64,000 nucleotides of DNA from WTGJ01 sp965237765 (GTDB lineage: Bacteria > Chloroflexota > Anaerolineae > Aggregatilineales > Phototrophicaceae). Positions 17,153 to 25,438 of the stretch are shown piece by piece. The position numbers and the translations under genes are program-made. The stretch is from contig OZ250157.1 of the NCBI GenBank assembly GCA_965237765.1, positions 2,170,001 to 2,234,000 on the forward strand. The letters are read 5' to 3'. How positions within the stretch are numbered: the first letter of the stretch is position 1; each line of letters starts with the position of its first letter. The notes beneath the pieces were generated by a model. It searched no databases and was not told the DNA's origin. It saw nothing but the letters and a program-made list of their open reading frames with translations.

Positions 17153-18435
17153 TACCGCGCGAATTGGTGGAACTGCTGCGCGGGAACCTGCACACGCAAC
17201 AGGTATCCTTCTGCCGTATCTTCTTGCGTTTGCACGCGGCCTTTCGCATAGAGGTGGGCGAGCAGATCGCTCTGTTGATAGGGCAGCAGCAGGCGCATCG
17301 CGTAGTATTGTGAAGCCAACGAGCGCTCGATCGCCGTCATGAGTGAAGGCAAGCCTTCGTGCTCGCGCGCGGAGATCATCACATGGTCTAGGTAGAGGTG
17401 ATTGGTGGGTATCGGCGGCAACGGGCGCTCATCCCAGAGATCGGCTTTGTTCCAAATGAATAGACGTGGCGTTTCTGGCATCTCCAATTCAGCGAGCGTA
17501 TCTTCAACGGTCTCGATATGTTGGGCGGCGTTCGGGTGTGATAGATCGGCAAGGTGGAGCAGCAAATCCGCCTCCAGCACCTCTTCCAATGTGGCGCGAA
17601 AGGCGGCGATCAAGGTAGTGGGCAGCTTTTGGATGAAACCGACCGTATCGGTCAGCAGCGCTTCCTGGCCAGAAGGAAGCTCGATGCGGCGTGTCGTCGG
17701 GTCGAGCGTGGCGAAAAGCCGGTCGGCGACGAAGACATCCGCGTTGCTGAGGGCGTTGAGCAAGGTGGATTTGCCGGCGTTCGTATAACCGATGAGCGAG
17801 ACGATAGGGATGCCGCCGCGGCTGCGCTGGCTTCGGTGGCGTTGACGGTGGCCGCGCACCTTCTCGATTTCGCGCTTGAGGTGGGCGATCTTGCGTTGGA
17901 TTTCGCGGCGATCGACTTCCAGCTGTGTTTCACCGGGGCCGCGCGTGCCCACACCGCGCATTCCACCGCCGCCCGCTTGTCGCGCCAAGTGCGTCCATTG
18001 CCGCGTAAGGCGCGGGAGGCGATATTCATACTGCGCCAACTCAACTTGCAACGCCCCCTCGCGCGTGCGTGCATGGCGGGCGAAGATATCCATAATGAGG
18101 ACAGAACGGTCCAGCACCAGAATCTCTGGAGAGAAGCGTTTCTCTAGCTCGCGTTGGTGGCGGGGGGATAGTTCATCGTCGAATATGACGCAATCGGCCG
18201 AAAGCGCCTGCAGTGAATCGCCGATTTCTTCGATCTTGCCGGTGCCAAGAAACGTCGCTGGGTGGATGCGCGCGAGGCGTTGCTGAGTGTGGCCGACGAC
18301 TTCGAGGCCAGCGGTATCAGCGAGGAGCGCCAGCTCACGAAGGGAATCTGAGCTGGATAGAAGATGCCCCCCGCCGCGCAATTCAGCGCCAACGAGGTAG
18401 GCGCGCGTATGTGGACGGCTGCGGGTTTCGTGCAT
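17119..18435 (-). CDS. hflX: GTPase HflX
   Basis: Ribosome-associated GTPase of 438 residues, known to split stalled or heat-damaged ribosomes. The N-terminal HflX domain has GTGKIEEI, VIFDDELSPRHQRELE and the linker GGMRGVGTRGPGETQLE. The GTPase domain has G1 as GYTNAGKSTLLN near residue 210, a switch region with FATLDPTTR, G3 as TDTVGF and G4 as WNKADL. It follows the aminotransferase gene on the same strand with a five-base gap, so it likely belongs to the plsX-trmFO-aminotransferase transcript. Its last 34 bases overlap the convergent propeller gene. Confidence 0.95.
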   Translation of the reverse strand: MHETRSRPHTRAYLVGAELRGGGHLLSSSDSLRELALLADTAGLEVVGHTQQRLARIHPATFLGTGKIEEIGDSLQALSADCVIFDDELSPRHQRELEKRFSPEILVLDRSVLIMDIFARHARTREGALQVELAQYEYRLPRLTRQWTHLARQAGGGGMRGVGTRGPGETQLEVDRREIQRKIAHLKREIEKVRGHRQRHRSQRSRGGIPIVSLIGYTNAGKSTLLNALSNADVFVADRLFATLDPTTRRIELPSGQEALLTDTVGFIQKLPTTLIAAFRATLEEVLEADLLLHLADLSHPNAAQHIETVEDTLAELEMPETPRLFIWNKADLWDERPLPPIPTNHLYLDHVMISAREHEGLPSLMTAIERSLASQYYAMRLLLPYQQSDLLAHLYAKGRVQTQEDTAEGYLLRVQVPAQQFHQFARYQLSDSLLESP

Positions 18436-18440
18436 GAATT

Positions 18441-19616
18441 TCAGCGGCTGCGAGATTCATGCCAGCGACGAAGGCGATCCAGGGCCTCTTCGATGCGTGG
18501 CTCTTTTGTAACTAGGCTGAGCCGCACGAAATCCTCACCATCGGGGCCATAGGCGCCACCGGGCGCGATGGATACGTGAGCGTGTTGCAAAGCGCCGCGG
18601 GTGTAATCGGCGCCGCTCCCATTTTCGACGCGCGCCCAAACATACATGGCGCCGCCAGGCGGTTCAGCATGGAGGCCAGCCGCGGGCAATAACGAGACCA
18701 GCAAATCGCGGCGTCGCTCATACAAAGCATTGCGCGCTTCGATCCAGGAACGCGGCGTGTGGTCGAGCGCTTCTATGCCGGCGTCATAGACCGGGCGGAA
18801 ATGACCGCTATCCACATTGCTCTTCACGTTGAGCAGCGCCTTGATATAGGGCGCGCTGCCAAGCGCTGCCCCCAGCCGCCAGCCTGCCATATTGTAGGTC
18901 TTGGAGAGCGACATCAGCTCGACAGCCAGTGGCCGCGCGCCGGGCACTTCGAAGATGCTCACGCCGCGGTTGCCATCGTATGTGACGTCATAATAAGGAT
19001 TATCAGAGAGCAGCAGGATGTCGTTGGCCCGGCAGAATTCGACGATGGGGAGGTAATCGTCGACGGTAGCGACGGCGCCGGTGGGGTTGCTGGGGAAATT
19101 TACCCATAGAACGCGCGCGCGCCGTACGATCTCATCCGGGATACCGCGGATGTCGGGTATGTAACCGGTAGCGGCGGTGCTGGGGAGGTAATGCACCGCG
19201 GCGCCGGCGATGCGCGCGCCCATCGAATATGAGGGATAGCCGATACTGGGCACCAGCGCGATGTCGCTGGCGTTCAAGTAGGCGAGCGAGAAGTAAATGA
19301 TGGCTTCTTTGCTGCCAAGCAATGGCAGGATTTCGCCCTCGCTATCGAATTCGCATTGGAAGCGGTTGGCGTAATGCCGCGCGACGGCAGCCCGGAAGCC
19401 AGGCGTTCCTGAATAACCAGCGTAGCCATGGTGGTCGGGGTTGCGCGCCGATTGCGCCAGCGCATCGATCACCGAATCCGGCGGCGGCAAATCCGGGCTA
19501 CCGACATCAAGGCTAATGATATCGGCGCCGTCACTGGTGAGTTGCCGCTTTTGTTGAGAAATGGTGGCGAAGATATAGGGTGGCAAGTTGCGCAGGCGGT
19601 CGGCAATTTCCGGCAT
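18441..19616 (-). CDS. Class I/II aminotransferase, LL-diaminopimelate aminotransferase-like
   Basis: PLP-dependent fold type I aminotransferase of 391 residues. The N-terminal YIFATISQQKRQL and ISLDVGSPDLPPPD are typical of the DapL-like group. The Asn of FPSNPTGA, the Asp/Tyr of LLSDNPYYDVTYDG, and the Lys of SLSKTYNMAGWRLG hold the cofactor, and the substrate-carboxylate Arg lies in DFVRLSLV. DapL makes LL-diaminopimelate directly from tetrahydrodipicolinate for lysine and peptidoglycan. Related enzymes act on alanine, aspartate or aromatic substrates, so specificity is inferred. It sits 41 bases after trmFO and just before hflX. Confidence 0.82.
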   Translation of the reverse strand: MPEIADRLRNLPPYIFATISQQKRQLTSDGADIISLDVGSPDLPPPDSVIDALAQSARNPDHHGYAGYSGTPGFRAAVARHYANRFQCEFDSEGEILPLLGSKEAIIYFSLAYLNASDIALVPSIGYPSYSMGARIAGAAVHYLPSTAATGYIPDIRGIPDEIVRRARVLWVNFPSNPTGAVATVDDYLPIVEFCRANDILLLSDNPYYDVTYDGNRGVSIFEVPGARPLAVELMSLSKTYNMAGWRLGAALGSAPYIKALLNVKSNVDSGHFRPVYDAGIEALDHTPRSWIEARNALYERRRDLLVSLLPAAGLHAEPPGGAMYVWARVENGSGADYTRGALQHAHVSIAPGGAYGPDGEDFVRLSLVTKEPRIEEALDRLRRWHESRSR

Positions 19617-19657
19617 CGCGTCACTCTTTCACTAGATTGCGCTCACAAATCGCGCGC

Positions 19658-21094
19658 TCAGGAAGTTGGCATTTTAGCGTGGGCGGCGACCAGCTCGCTA
19701 GGGTGGGCGATAGCGTCACGTGGGGCGGCGGGCAAGAGCGGGTCAGCGAGCGTGGCGAGGGAAACATACATGGCGGCCAGGGCACGGTGGGCGTAGGCGG
19801 AATAGCGTTCGCGCTTGTTGCGGACGGGCGGCTGTAACGGAGGCATGATGCCGAAATTCGCCTTCATTGGCTGGAAATGCGCCGGTTCGGCATGCGTAAC
19901 GTAATGGCAGAGTGCGCCCAGCATACTCTCCCGTGGTGGGATCCAGGGAATCTCGCTGCGCAACGCGCGCGCCAAGTTCAGTGCCGCCACGAGGCCGGTG
20001 GCGATATTCCCCACGTAACCTTCCACGCCCGTAATTTGTCCAGCGAAGAACAAATCTGCTCGCCCGCGAAACGCCATAGTCGGCCACAAGAGGCGCGGCG
20101 AGTTGAGGAAGGTGTTGCGGTGCATCATCCCTAGGCGCAGGAACTCGGCGTGTTCCAGCCCTGGAATGAGGCGGAGTACGCGCCGCTGCTCTGGCCAGCG
20201 CAGATTGGTCTGGAGGCCGACGAGGTTATAGAGGTCGCCCGCCAGGTTATCGCGTCGCAATTGGACGACGGCGTAGGGTCGCTGGCCGGTGCGCGGGTCA
20301 CGCAGGCCCACCGGACGCATGGGGCCAAACGCCAGCGCCTCCCGCCCGCGCCGCGCCAGCGTTTCCAATGGCAAGCAGCCCTCGAAGAAGCGTGGGTCTT
20401 CACGCTCGAAATCTCGCAACTCGATGGTCTCGGCGGCGAGCAAGGCGTCAACGAAGCGCTCATATTCATCGCGGTCCAAGGGGCAATTGAGATAATCGCC
20501 GCTGGCATCGACGCCACGTCCGTAGCGGTTGGCGAAAAAAGCAATGTCCATATTTACGCTTTCGCGCGAGACGATGGGTGATATGGCGTCATAGAAATAG
20601 AGGTGTTGCTCGCCGCTGAGCGCCGCGATGCTCTCGGTGAGGGCAGAGGAAGTGAGTGGGCCGCTGGCGATGATGCAGGGTCCGCTCGGGATCTTGGGCA
20701 TTTCGCGACGAATGATTTCGATGCGCGGGTGACCGGTGATGGCGCAGGTTACGCGGTCAGCGAAGGCTTCACGATCTACGGCCAGGGCACCGCCGGCGGG
20801 CAGGGCGCAATCCTGAGCGATGCGCAATAGCAGTGAGCCGGCCAGCGCGAGTTCCGCTTGCAGGGCACCTGAGGCGCGGTTGGGCAGGCGCGAACCGAGC
20901 GAATTGCTGCAGACCAATTCAGCCAAACGGTCGCTGACATGTGCAGGACTGGCTCTTGCTGGGCGCATCTCGTAGAGGCGGGTGGCGAAGCCGCGCTGCG
21001 CCAATTGCCAGGCCGCCTCGCTGCCCGCCAGGCCGCCGCCGACTACCGTGACAGCGGGCAAGTTATTCGGCGATGCGGCGACGGGCGAAATCAT
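19658..21094 (-). CDS. trmFO: Methylenetetrahydrofolate-tRNA-(uracil-5-)-methyltransferase TrmFO
   Basis: FAD- and folate-dependent enzyme that methylates U54 in the T loop of tRNAs. The 478-residue protein has the N-terminal FAD-binding VVGGGLAGSEAAWQLA, the family signatures RPARASPAHVSDRLAELVCSNSLGS and FYDAISPIVSRESVN (part), and the second dinucleotide motif FFAGQITGVEGYVGNIATG. The C-terminal region matches the family length of 430-470 with a slightly longer tail. The TPR protein gene ends 31 bases inside its 5' end, so the two genes overlap and are coupled. Assignment is strong. Confidence 0.95.
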   Translation of the reverse strand: MISPVAASPNNLPAVTVVGGGLAGSEAAWQLAQRGFATRLYEMRPARASPAHVSDRLAELVCSNSLGSRLPNRASGALQAELALAGSLLLRIAQDCALPAGGALAVDREAFADRVTCAITGHPRIEIIRREMPKIPSGPCIIASGPLTSSALTESIAALSGEQHLYFYDAISPIVSRESVNMDIAFFANRYGRGVDASGDYLNCPLDRDEYERFVDALLAAETIELRDFEREDPRFFEGCLPLETLARRGREALAFGPMRPVGLRDPRTGQRPYAVVQLRRDNLAGDLYNLVGLQTNLRWPEQRRVLRLIPGLEHAEFLRLGMMHRNTFLNSPRLLWPTMAFRGRADLFFAGQITGVEGYVGNIATGLVAALNLARALRSEIPWIPPRESMLGALCHYVTHAEPAHFQPMKANFGIMPPLQPPVRNKRERYSAYAHRALAAMYVSLATLADPLLPAAPRDAIAHPSELVAAHAKMPTS

Positions 21095-22319
21095 GATAAC
21101 GGCGAATTTGTGCGCTTTCTTGGGTGTGAGGTGGTGTCAATGAGAGCGCGCGCGAATAAGAGGTGAGCGCTTCGTCATACCGGCCGAGGGCGAAATGCGC
21201 GTTGCCCAGTAGATCGTAGACGCGGAAATCCTGTATGGCGCCGCCTTCATCCGCTTCCGCCGCGATGAGTTGCCCGAGGCATTCGCATGTGCGGTCGTAA
21301 TCGCCACTCTGATAGTAGGCACAGGCCAATTGGTAACGCAATGTTGACGACCATGGTGAATAAGGGTTGTGATGCAAAGCCAAGCGATAGGCGTAGACGG
21401 CATCTTGATAGCGCGCGCACCGGAAACAAGCCTCGCCGAGCAATTCGTGCGCACGCGCCCAACTCACGTCTATACCCGGCGGCTGCTTGCTCAGTTGAAG
21501 AAATTCTTCGAGCAGAGGAATGGCGGCCACTTCCTGCGTGGGCATCTTCATCAAGATTTCAGCAGCGGCATAAAGTGTCGGCGGACGTTGCGGGCTCTGG
21601 CTATCGGCGATGCGCAATGCCTCATCCAGGCTGCGCCGCGCCGCGGGCAAACGTCTCAACTCGAGCGTAACGCGTGCGCGCATCAGCAGAATTTCTACCA
21701 ACCACTCGCGCGAGGCTTGCGCCGGATAACGGCGCAATGCCTGTTCTAAATACCCCAGGGCGCGTTGTAGATCACGCTCTTCATAATAGGCGACGTAGGC
21801 AAGGCGCTCGTTGCAATAGGCGGGGAGTGCAGGCAGGTGGCTGGGAGAGGTAGATGCCGTTTGGAACTGCGCGCTTGCCTCTTCAATGCGGTTTGCCGTG
21901 AGCAACACGCGCCCCAGCTGATAATGTAGCCATCCACGGTTCGCGTAATCGGGATGCTCGGCGATGAGTTGGCGGTAGAGGCGGGCGGAAGTCTCTTGCC
22001 CTTCGTGGCCCGCAAAGCCGACGGAGCTCATCTCGTAAAGGGCAAAATGGGCGTCAGCTCGTAGCTCGAGCGTCGCAGGTTGTTCGGCGATCGTCGGAGC
22101 AAGGGCGCGCGCCTGCTCCCAATCTTCCAGCGCTTCTTGCGGCCGGCCGCTGAGTAATTTGCATTGCGCGCGTGCCAAAAGGGCTGCGGCCTGCTCGGCA
22201 TCTTCCCCCGCATCGCGCAATATTCGGGCGACCAATACCTCGGCGCGCTTGATATCACCGCGCTGGATCAACCGCCAGACGGCGTCGACGCTCGTGACCC
22301 CTTCCAACGGGAGACCCAC
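21063..22319 (-). CDS. Tetratricopeptide-repeat protein
   Basis: Cytosolic 418-residue protein made almost entirely of helical repeats, with recognisable TPR units such as YQDAVYAYRLALHHNPYSP, LRYQLACAYYQSGDYDRTC and LLGNAHFALGRYDEALTSY near the C-terminus. Such repeats bind partner proteins; no catalytic domain is seen. I place the start at GTG 22319, which has GGAG seven bases before it, although a TTG at 22331 is also open. The gene lies between plsX (17 bases before) and trmFO (31-base overlap). Its partner is unknown. Confidence 0.82.
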   Translation of the reverse strand: MGLPLEGVTSVDAVWRLIQRGDIKRAEVLVARILRDAGEDAEQAAALLARAQCKLLSGRPQEALEDWEQARALAPTIAEQPATLELRADAHFALYEMSSVGFAGHEGQETSARLYRQLIAEHPDYANRGWLHYQLGRVLLTANRIEEASAQFQTASTSPSHLPALPAYCNERLAYVAYYEERDLQRALGYLEQALRRYPAQASREWLVEILLMRARVTLELRRLPAARRSLDEALRIADSQSPQRPPTLYAAAEILMKMPTQEVAAIPLLEEFLQLSKQPPGIDVSWARAHELLGEACFRCARYQDAVYAYRLALHHNPYSPWSSTLRYQLACAYYQSGDYDRTCECLGQLIAAEADEGGAIQDFRVYDLLGNAHFALGRYDEALTSYSRALSLTPPHTQESAQIRRYHDFARRRIAE

Positions 22320-22336
22320 TGTTCGCTCCAAGCCCG

Positions 22337-23341
22337 CTAGCTATCGTCGGCCAACATTTGCAGGCCTCCTTGGATGGCGCCGATGATGTCAGTGGAAACG
22401 GCTTTGCAAGCGTGTAAGATGGCGTTTTGGATGGCCGTGGCGCTGGCGTTGCCGTGCGATACTAGGACGACTCCGCGCAAGCCGAGCAAGGGCGCGCCGC
22501 CGATGCGGTCCGGGTCGACGTGGCGGCGCATACGGACGAAGGCCTGCCCGGATAAGATGCCGCCGAGCATGGATATCAAATCTCGTCGCAATTCGCGGCC
22601 AAGGGCGCGGCGTATGAAATGCTGTGTACCTTCGAAGGTCTTGAGCAAGATATTGCCGGTGAAGCCATCGGTGACAAGAACATCCACTTTGTCTTCGAGA
22701 AGGGCGCCCGGCTCTACATTGCCAATAAAGTTAAGGGGCGATTGGCGGAGCAGGGCCTCGCTTTCCTGAATGAGCTGGCTGCCCTTTCCCATTTCTTCGC
22801 CGTTAGAAAGTAAGGCGACGCGCGGCACTTCGATGCCCAATACGGAATGAGAATAGAGACTGCCCATCAGCGCGAATTGTTGTAGCCATTCCGGACGCGA
22901 ATCCACGTTGGCGCCAATATCCAATATGATGAGCGGGCGGCCATCGATGGGATAGATTGCGCTGAGCGCGGGGCGCTTGATGCCGCGGATACGCTGCAGC
23001 TTATTCAGGGTCGCAACGGCCATAATCGCGCCGGTGTTACCCGCGCTCACGAAGGCATCAGCTGCGCCTTCTTTCACCAACTGTAACCCCAAATGGATGG
23101 AAGATGCTGGTTTGCCCTTCAGCGCCGCACCTGGTTTGTCAGTCATGTGTATGTGGTCAGCCGCGTGATGGATCTCGATGGGCAAGCCGTTTGCCTTTTG
23201 ACGCCTCAGCTCATCTCGTATAAGCGTTTCGTCGCCGACGAGGATGACGGATATGCCATGTTTTCGCGTAGCCGCCACCGCACCTGCCACATCGGGGTGC
23301 GGGAAATTATCGCTCCCCATAGCGTCTACAGCAATGCGCAT
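22337..23341 (-). CDS. plsX: Phosphate acyltransferase PlsX
   Basis: PlsX converts acyl-ACP and phosphate to acyl-phosphate, which PlsY uses in membrane phospholipid synthesis. The 334-residue protein begins with the family signature RIAVDAMGSDNFP and has SAGNTGAIMAVA, RPALSAIYP, LDIGANVDS, LLSNGEEMGKGSQL, VDVLVTDGFTGNILLKT and GAPLLGLRGVVLVSHG. An in-frame GTG lies 21 bases upstream, but the ATG at 23341 matches the family start. It is the first gene of a minus-strand cluster (plsX, TPR protein, trmFO, aminotransferase, hflX). No plsY or fab gene is in view. Confidence 0.95.
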   Translation of the reverse strand: MRIAVDAMGSDNFPHPDVAGAVAATRKHGISVILVGDETLIRDELRRQKANGLPIEIHHAADHIHMTDKPGAALKGKPASSIHLGLQLVKEGAADAFVSAGNTGAIMAVATLNKLQRIRGIKRPALSAIYPIDGRPLIILDIGANVDSRPEWLQQFALMGSLYSHSVLGIEVPRVALLSNGEEMGKGSQLIQESEALLRQSPLNFIGNVEPGALLEDKVDVLVTDGFTGNILLKTFEGTQHFIRRALGRELRRDLISMLGGILSGQAFVRMRRHVDPDRIGGAPLLGLRGVVLVSHGNASATAIQNAILHACKAVSTDIIGAIQGGLQMLADDS

Positions 23342-23368
23342 GTTACCTATAACACTCTTCACTCAGTT

Positions 23369-23383
23369 AATCTGAATCAGATT
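23369..23383. promoter_or_regulatory. Short perfect palindrome upstream of plsX, possible operator
   Basis: AATCTGA and TCAGATT form a 7-base inverted repeat around a single A, in the gap between plsX and the divergent tRNA-Leu promoter. The symmetry suits a dimeric regulator, but no matching regulator gene is in the window. Chance occurrence is possible for a repeat this short. Confidence 0.35.
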
Positions 23384-23410
23384 GTAGCGCATTTGGCGAG
23401 ACTTGGAGAA

Positions 23411-23438
23411 TTGACAGCGCGTGCCCACTCGCTACAAT
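23411..23438 (+). promoter_or_regulatory. Sigma-70-type promoter of tRNA-Leu
   Basis: TTGACA (perfect -35, 23411-23416), a 16-base spacer and TACAAT (23433-23438). Transcription would start about six bases before the tRNA. The same -10 sequence stands before the other two tRNA genes in this window. Confidence 0.85.
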
Positions 23439-23449
23439 ATGCTTCGCTA

Positions 23450-23532
23450 GCCCAGGTGGCGGAATGGCATACGCGGCAGGTTGAGGGCCTGTGCCCTTCA
23501 TGGGCGTGGAGGTTCGAATCCTCTCCTGGGCA
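23450..23532 (+). tRNA. tRNA-Leu, anticodon GAG
   Basis: 83-base class II tRNA. The acceptor stem pairs GCCCAGG (23450-23456) with CCTGGGC (23525-23531), with A as discriminator. The anticodon loop TTGAGGG places GAG at 23483-23485, reading CUC and CUU. The long variable arm GCCCTTCATGGGC and the T arm with GGTTCGAATC are clear. The 3' CCA is not encoded. Confidence 0.96.
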
Positions 23533-23537
23533 TAAGT

Positions 23538-23562
23538 AAAGACTCACCATCGGTGAGTCTTT
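23538..23562 (+). terminator. Hairpin terminator after tRNA-Leu
   Basis: A perfect 11-base stem (AAAGACTCACC and its complement) around a 3-base loop begins six bases after the tRNA. The descending arm ends in TTT followed by GCGC, so the U tract is short. It likely ends the tRNA transcript before the downstream protein gene. Confidence 0.75.
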
Positions 23563-23644
23563 GCGCTTGAATCCGCGGTTGCGTAATTCTGCGCTCGTAA
23601 TACACTCGCATTATGTGTGCTCGCTGGCCTTGCATGGCGGGTTG

Positions 23645-24748
23645 ATGAGCGATTCGATTCAGACGACCCTGACGAGCGCGTTCGAGATGATCGAGGTCGG
23701 TCATCCAGATCGCGCTGTTACCCTCTTGCAACCGCTGCTTACGCAAGCAGCAGATAATCCGGATGTATGGTGGGTGTATGCCCACGCCGTTACCGACCCA
23801 CAGGTGGCGCACGCTGCCTTGACGCGCGTATTGCGGCTGGAGCCCGGTTATCCCGAAGCGGTGGCTTTATTGCGGCGGTTGGAGAAGCAACTGCGCGCGC
23901 AGCGAGCCAATTTGATGCGCGAACGACCGCCTGCTTCAGCCCTATCCGCCGGTAACGCGCCGCCATACAACGCGGCACCGACACCACCCAACGATTTCCC
24001 GGAAATGCCGCTCGCGGACGAAGGAGGCGGTTACCTGGGTGGTGGTTTCCATATGTTGTTGGTGTTGGTGGCAATAGGGATGATAGCGGTGGTGGCGTTG
24101 CTGGCGCTGGAGCCGCAATTGAGTCTCTGGTTCCCTAGTGAAGAAGAATCCTCGGGGAATTCAGCCATTATCCGTACTTGGGTGCCGACGACCGTCGCCA
24201 CCCAAGAGAACGTCATCGCTACAGATACACCGACCTCCAAGGATAACCCAACGCCCGCGGAAGAAGAAGTCATGCGAGAGGAAGTTGCTGCAGATGCTAG
24301 TGATACCCCGGCGCCATCCGCAACACCAGCTTCCACACGGCAGGCTACGCAGTTGCCCTTAATCACCAGCACGCCCGCCGCGACGGCCGCGGCCGTGCCG
24401 AATCTGGATGTCTCCGCATTGCTTGCCGCTGTACCTGATTTTGAACTGCGGCAAAACGAATTGCTGCGGCCGGCGCCTGAAGGTTGGTATGTGGTATTGG
24501 CGCTTTGTGGTGTGCGAGGGACGGCCGAAGCGGTGCAGCAGGTGCAAGACAATCTGGTAAGCATGGCCGCCACCAGCGCCGAGTTGCCCTCGATTATCAG
24601 CGCGCTGGCGATCGAGCTGCTGGATTGCGAGACGAACGAGACACTCTCGGTCGTCGGTGTTGAGCGGGCAGCGGCGCAGAAATTCGCTGCCGGCGGCATG
24701 ACGGAGAAGGCGTTGCGCGCGCGCTTTCATCCGCTATTCGAGGGCTAG
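23645..24748 (+). CDS. Membrane-anchored protein with helical-repeat N-terminus, function unknown
   Basis: No recognised family. The 367-residue product has a TPR-like N-terminus (AFEMIEVGHPDRAVTLLQPLL, shortened here; residues about 10-85) and a single membrane helix near residue 135 (LLVLVAIGMIAVVALLALE). A Thr/Pro/Glu-rich linker (about 170-260) looks disordered. A C-terminal globular domain of about 100 residues includes WYVVLALCGVRGTAEAV and LLDCETNETLSVVGVER. Orientation is probably TPR inside and C-terminal domain outside. The start at ATG 23645 was chosen over a TTG at 23561 inside the terminator arm. It precedes smpB by 33 bases. Confidence 0.68.
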   Translation: MSDSIQTTLTSAFEMIEVGHPDRAVTLLQPLLTQAADNPDVWWVYAHAVTDPQVAHAALTRVLRLEPGYPEAVALLRRLEKQLRAQRANLMRERPPASALSAGNAPPYNAAPTPPNDFPEMPLADEGGGYLGGGFHMLLVLVAIGMIAVVALLALEPQLSLWFPSEEESSGNSAIIRTWVPTTVATQENVIATDTPTSKDNPTPAEEEVMREEVAADASDTPAPSATPASTRQATQLPLITSTPAATAAAVPNLDVSALLAAVPDFELRQNELLRPAPEGWYVVLALCGVRGTAEAVQQVQDNLVSMAATSAELPSIISALAIELLDCETNETLSVVGVERAAAQKFAAGGMTEKALRARFHPLFEG

Positions 24749-24781
24749 CGCGGGCGGTCGTTTTCCCTTAGCCTTGGCGTT

Positions 24782-25258
24782 ATGGCGCAGAGCACCCCAG
24801 CTGACATCAAAATCGTCGCGCGGAACCGACGCGCGCGGTTTGAATACGCCATCGATGACACGTATCAGGCCGGCCTCGTCTTGATGGGCTCTGAAATCAA
24901 ATCCATCCGCGCCCATCGCGTTAGCATCGGTGATGGCTTCGTGGCTGAGCGCGGCAAAGAGCTGTGGTTGCTGAATGTGCACATCGCGCTGTATGAGCAG
25001 GGCAGCCAATATGGGCACCGTGATCCGTTGCGCCCTCGCAAACTCCTGCTGCACAAACGCGAAATTGCGCGCATCATCAGCCGCATCCGTGAACGAGGCA
25101 TGACGGTAATCCCGACTCTGGTGTATTTGCAACGCGGTCGGGCGAAAGTGGAGCTGGCCATCGCGCGGGGCAAGCGTCAATATGATAAGCGGCAGGCAAT
25201 CGCTGAGCGTGAGACGAAGCGGCAACTGCAGCGTGTGCTGAAGGAAGGGCGGCGTTAG
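24782..25258 (+). CDS. smpB: SsrA-binding protein SmpB
   Basis: SmpB binds tmRNA and brings it to stalled ribosomes for trans-translation. The 158-residue protein has family hallmarks: RRARFEYAIDDTYQAGLVL, GSEIKSIRAHRVSIGDGF, the HIALYEQGSQYGHRDPLRPRKLL region (part quoted), LVYLQRGRAKVELAIARGK and the basic C-terminal tail YDKRQAIAERETKRQLQR. Length is typical. It follows the membrane-anchored protein gene closely and is followed by the tRNA-Arg promoter. No ssrA (tmRNA) gene is recognisable in the window. Confidence 0.96.
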   Translation: MAQSTPADIKIVARNRRARFEYAIDDTYQAGLVLMGSEIKSIRAHRVSIGDGFVAERGKELWLLNVHIALYEQGSQYGHRDPLRPRKLLLHKREIARIISRIRERGMTVIPTLVYLQRGRAKVELAIARGKRQYDKRQAIAERETKRQLQRVLKEGRR

Positions 25259-25275
25259 TTGCCCATCGCTTGCGC

Positions 25276-25303
25276 TTGATTGCCGACGGTGCTCCGCTAC
25301 AAT
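25276..25303 (+). promoter_or_regulatory. Promoter of tRNA-Arg
   Basis: TTGATT (25276-25281), a 16-base spacer and TACAAT (25298-25303), ending 13 bases before the tRNA. Spacer and -10 match the tRNA-Leu promoter. Confidence 0.75.
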
Positions 25304-25312
25304 GCGTGGCTG

Positions 25313-25420
25313 CAAAGCGCCCATAGCTCAGCGGTCAGAGCTTCGGTCTTCGGAACCGAGAGTCGGGGGTTCGAATCCCTCTGGGCGTAAGGCGCTGTTT
25401 CTCTATGAGGTGGCGCTTTG
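25313..25420 (+). repeat. Inverted repeat bracketing tRNA-Arg
   Basis: CAAAGCGCC (25313-25321) overlaps the start of the tRNA and is exactly complementary to GGCGCTTTG (25412-25420) in the trpS leader. The pairing would compete with the acceptor stem in the primary transcript, or hold leader and trailer together before processing. Nine bases can occur by chance. Confidence 0.4.
25317..25389 (+). tRNA. tRNA-Arg, anticodon UCG
   Basis: 73-base tRNA. The acceptor stem pairs GCGCCCA with TGGGCGT (first pair G-U), with A as discriminator. D stem GCTC/GAGC; anticodon stem TCGGT/ACCGA around the loop CTTCGGA, giving anticodon TCG at 25350-25352, which reads CGA and CGG. The T arm has GGTTCGAAT. CCA is not encoded. 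Confidence 0.93.
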
Positions 25421-25438
25421 AAGCCAGAGAGGGATAGT

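Noticed and set aside
25390..25438. T-box leader before trpS
   Set aside because: Only 49 bases separate the tRNA and the ATG, too short for a T-box, and no T-box sequence is present.
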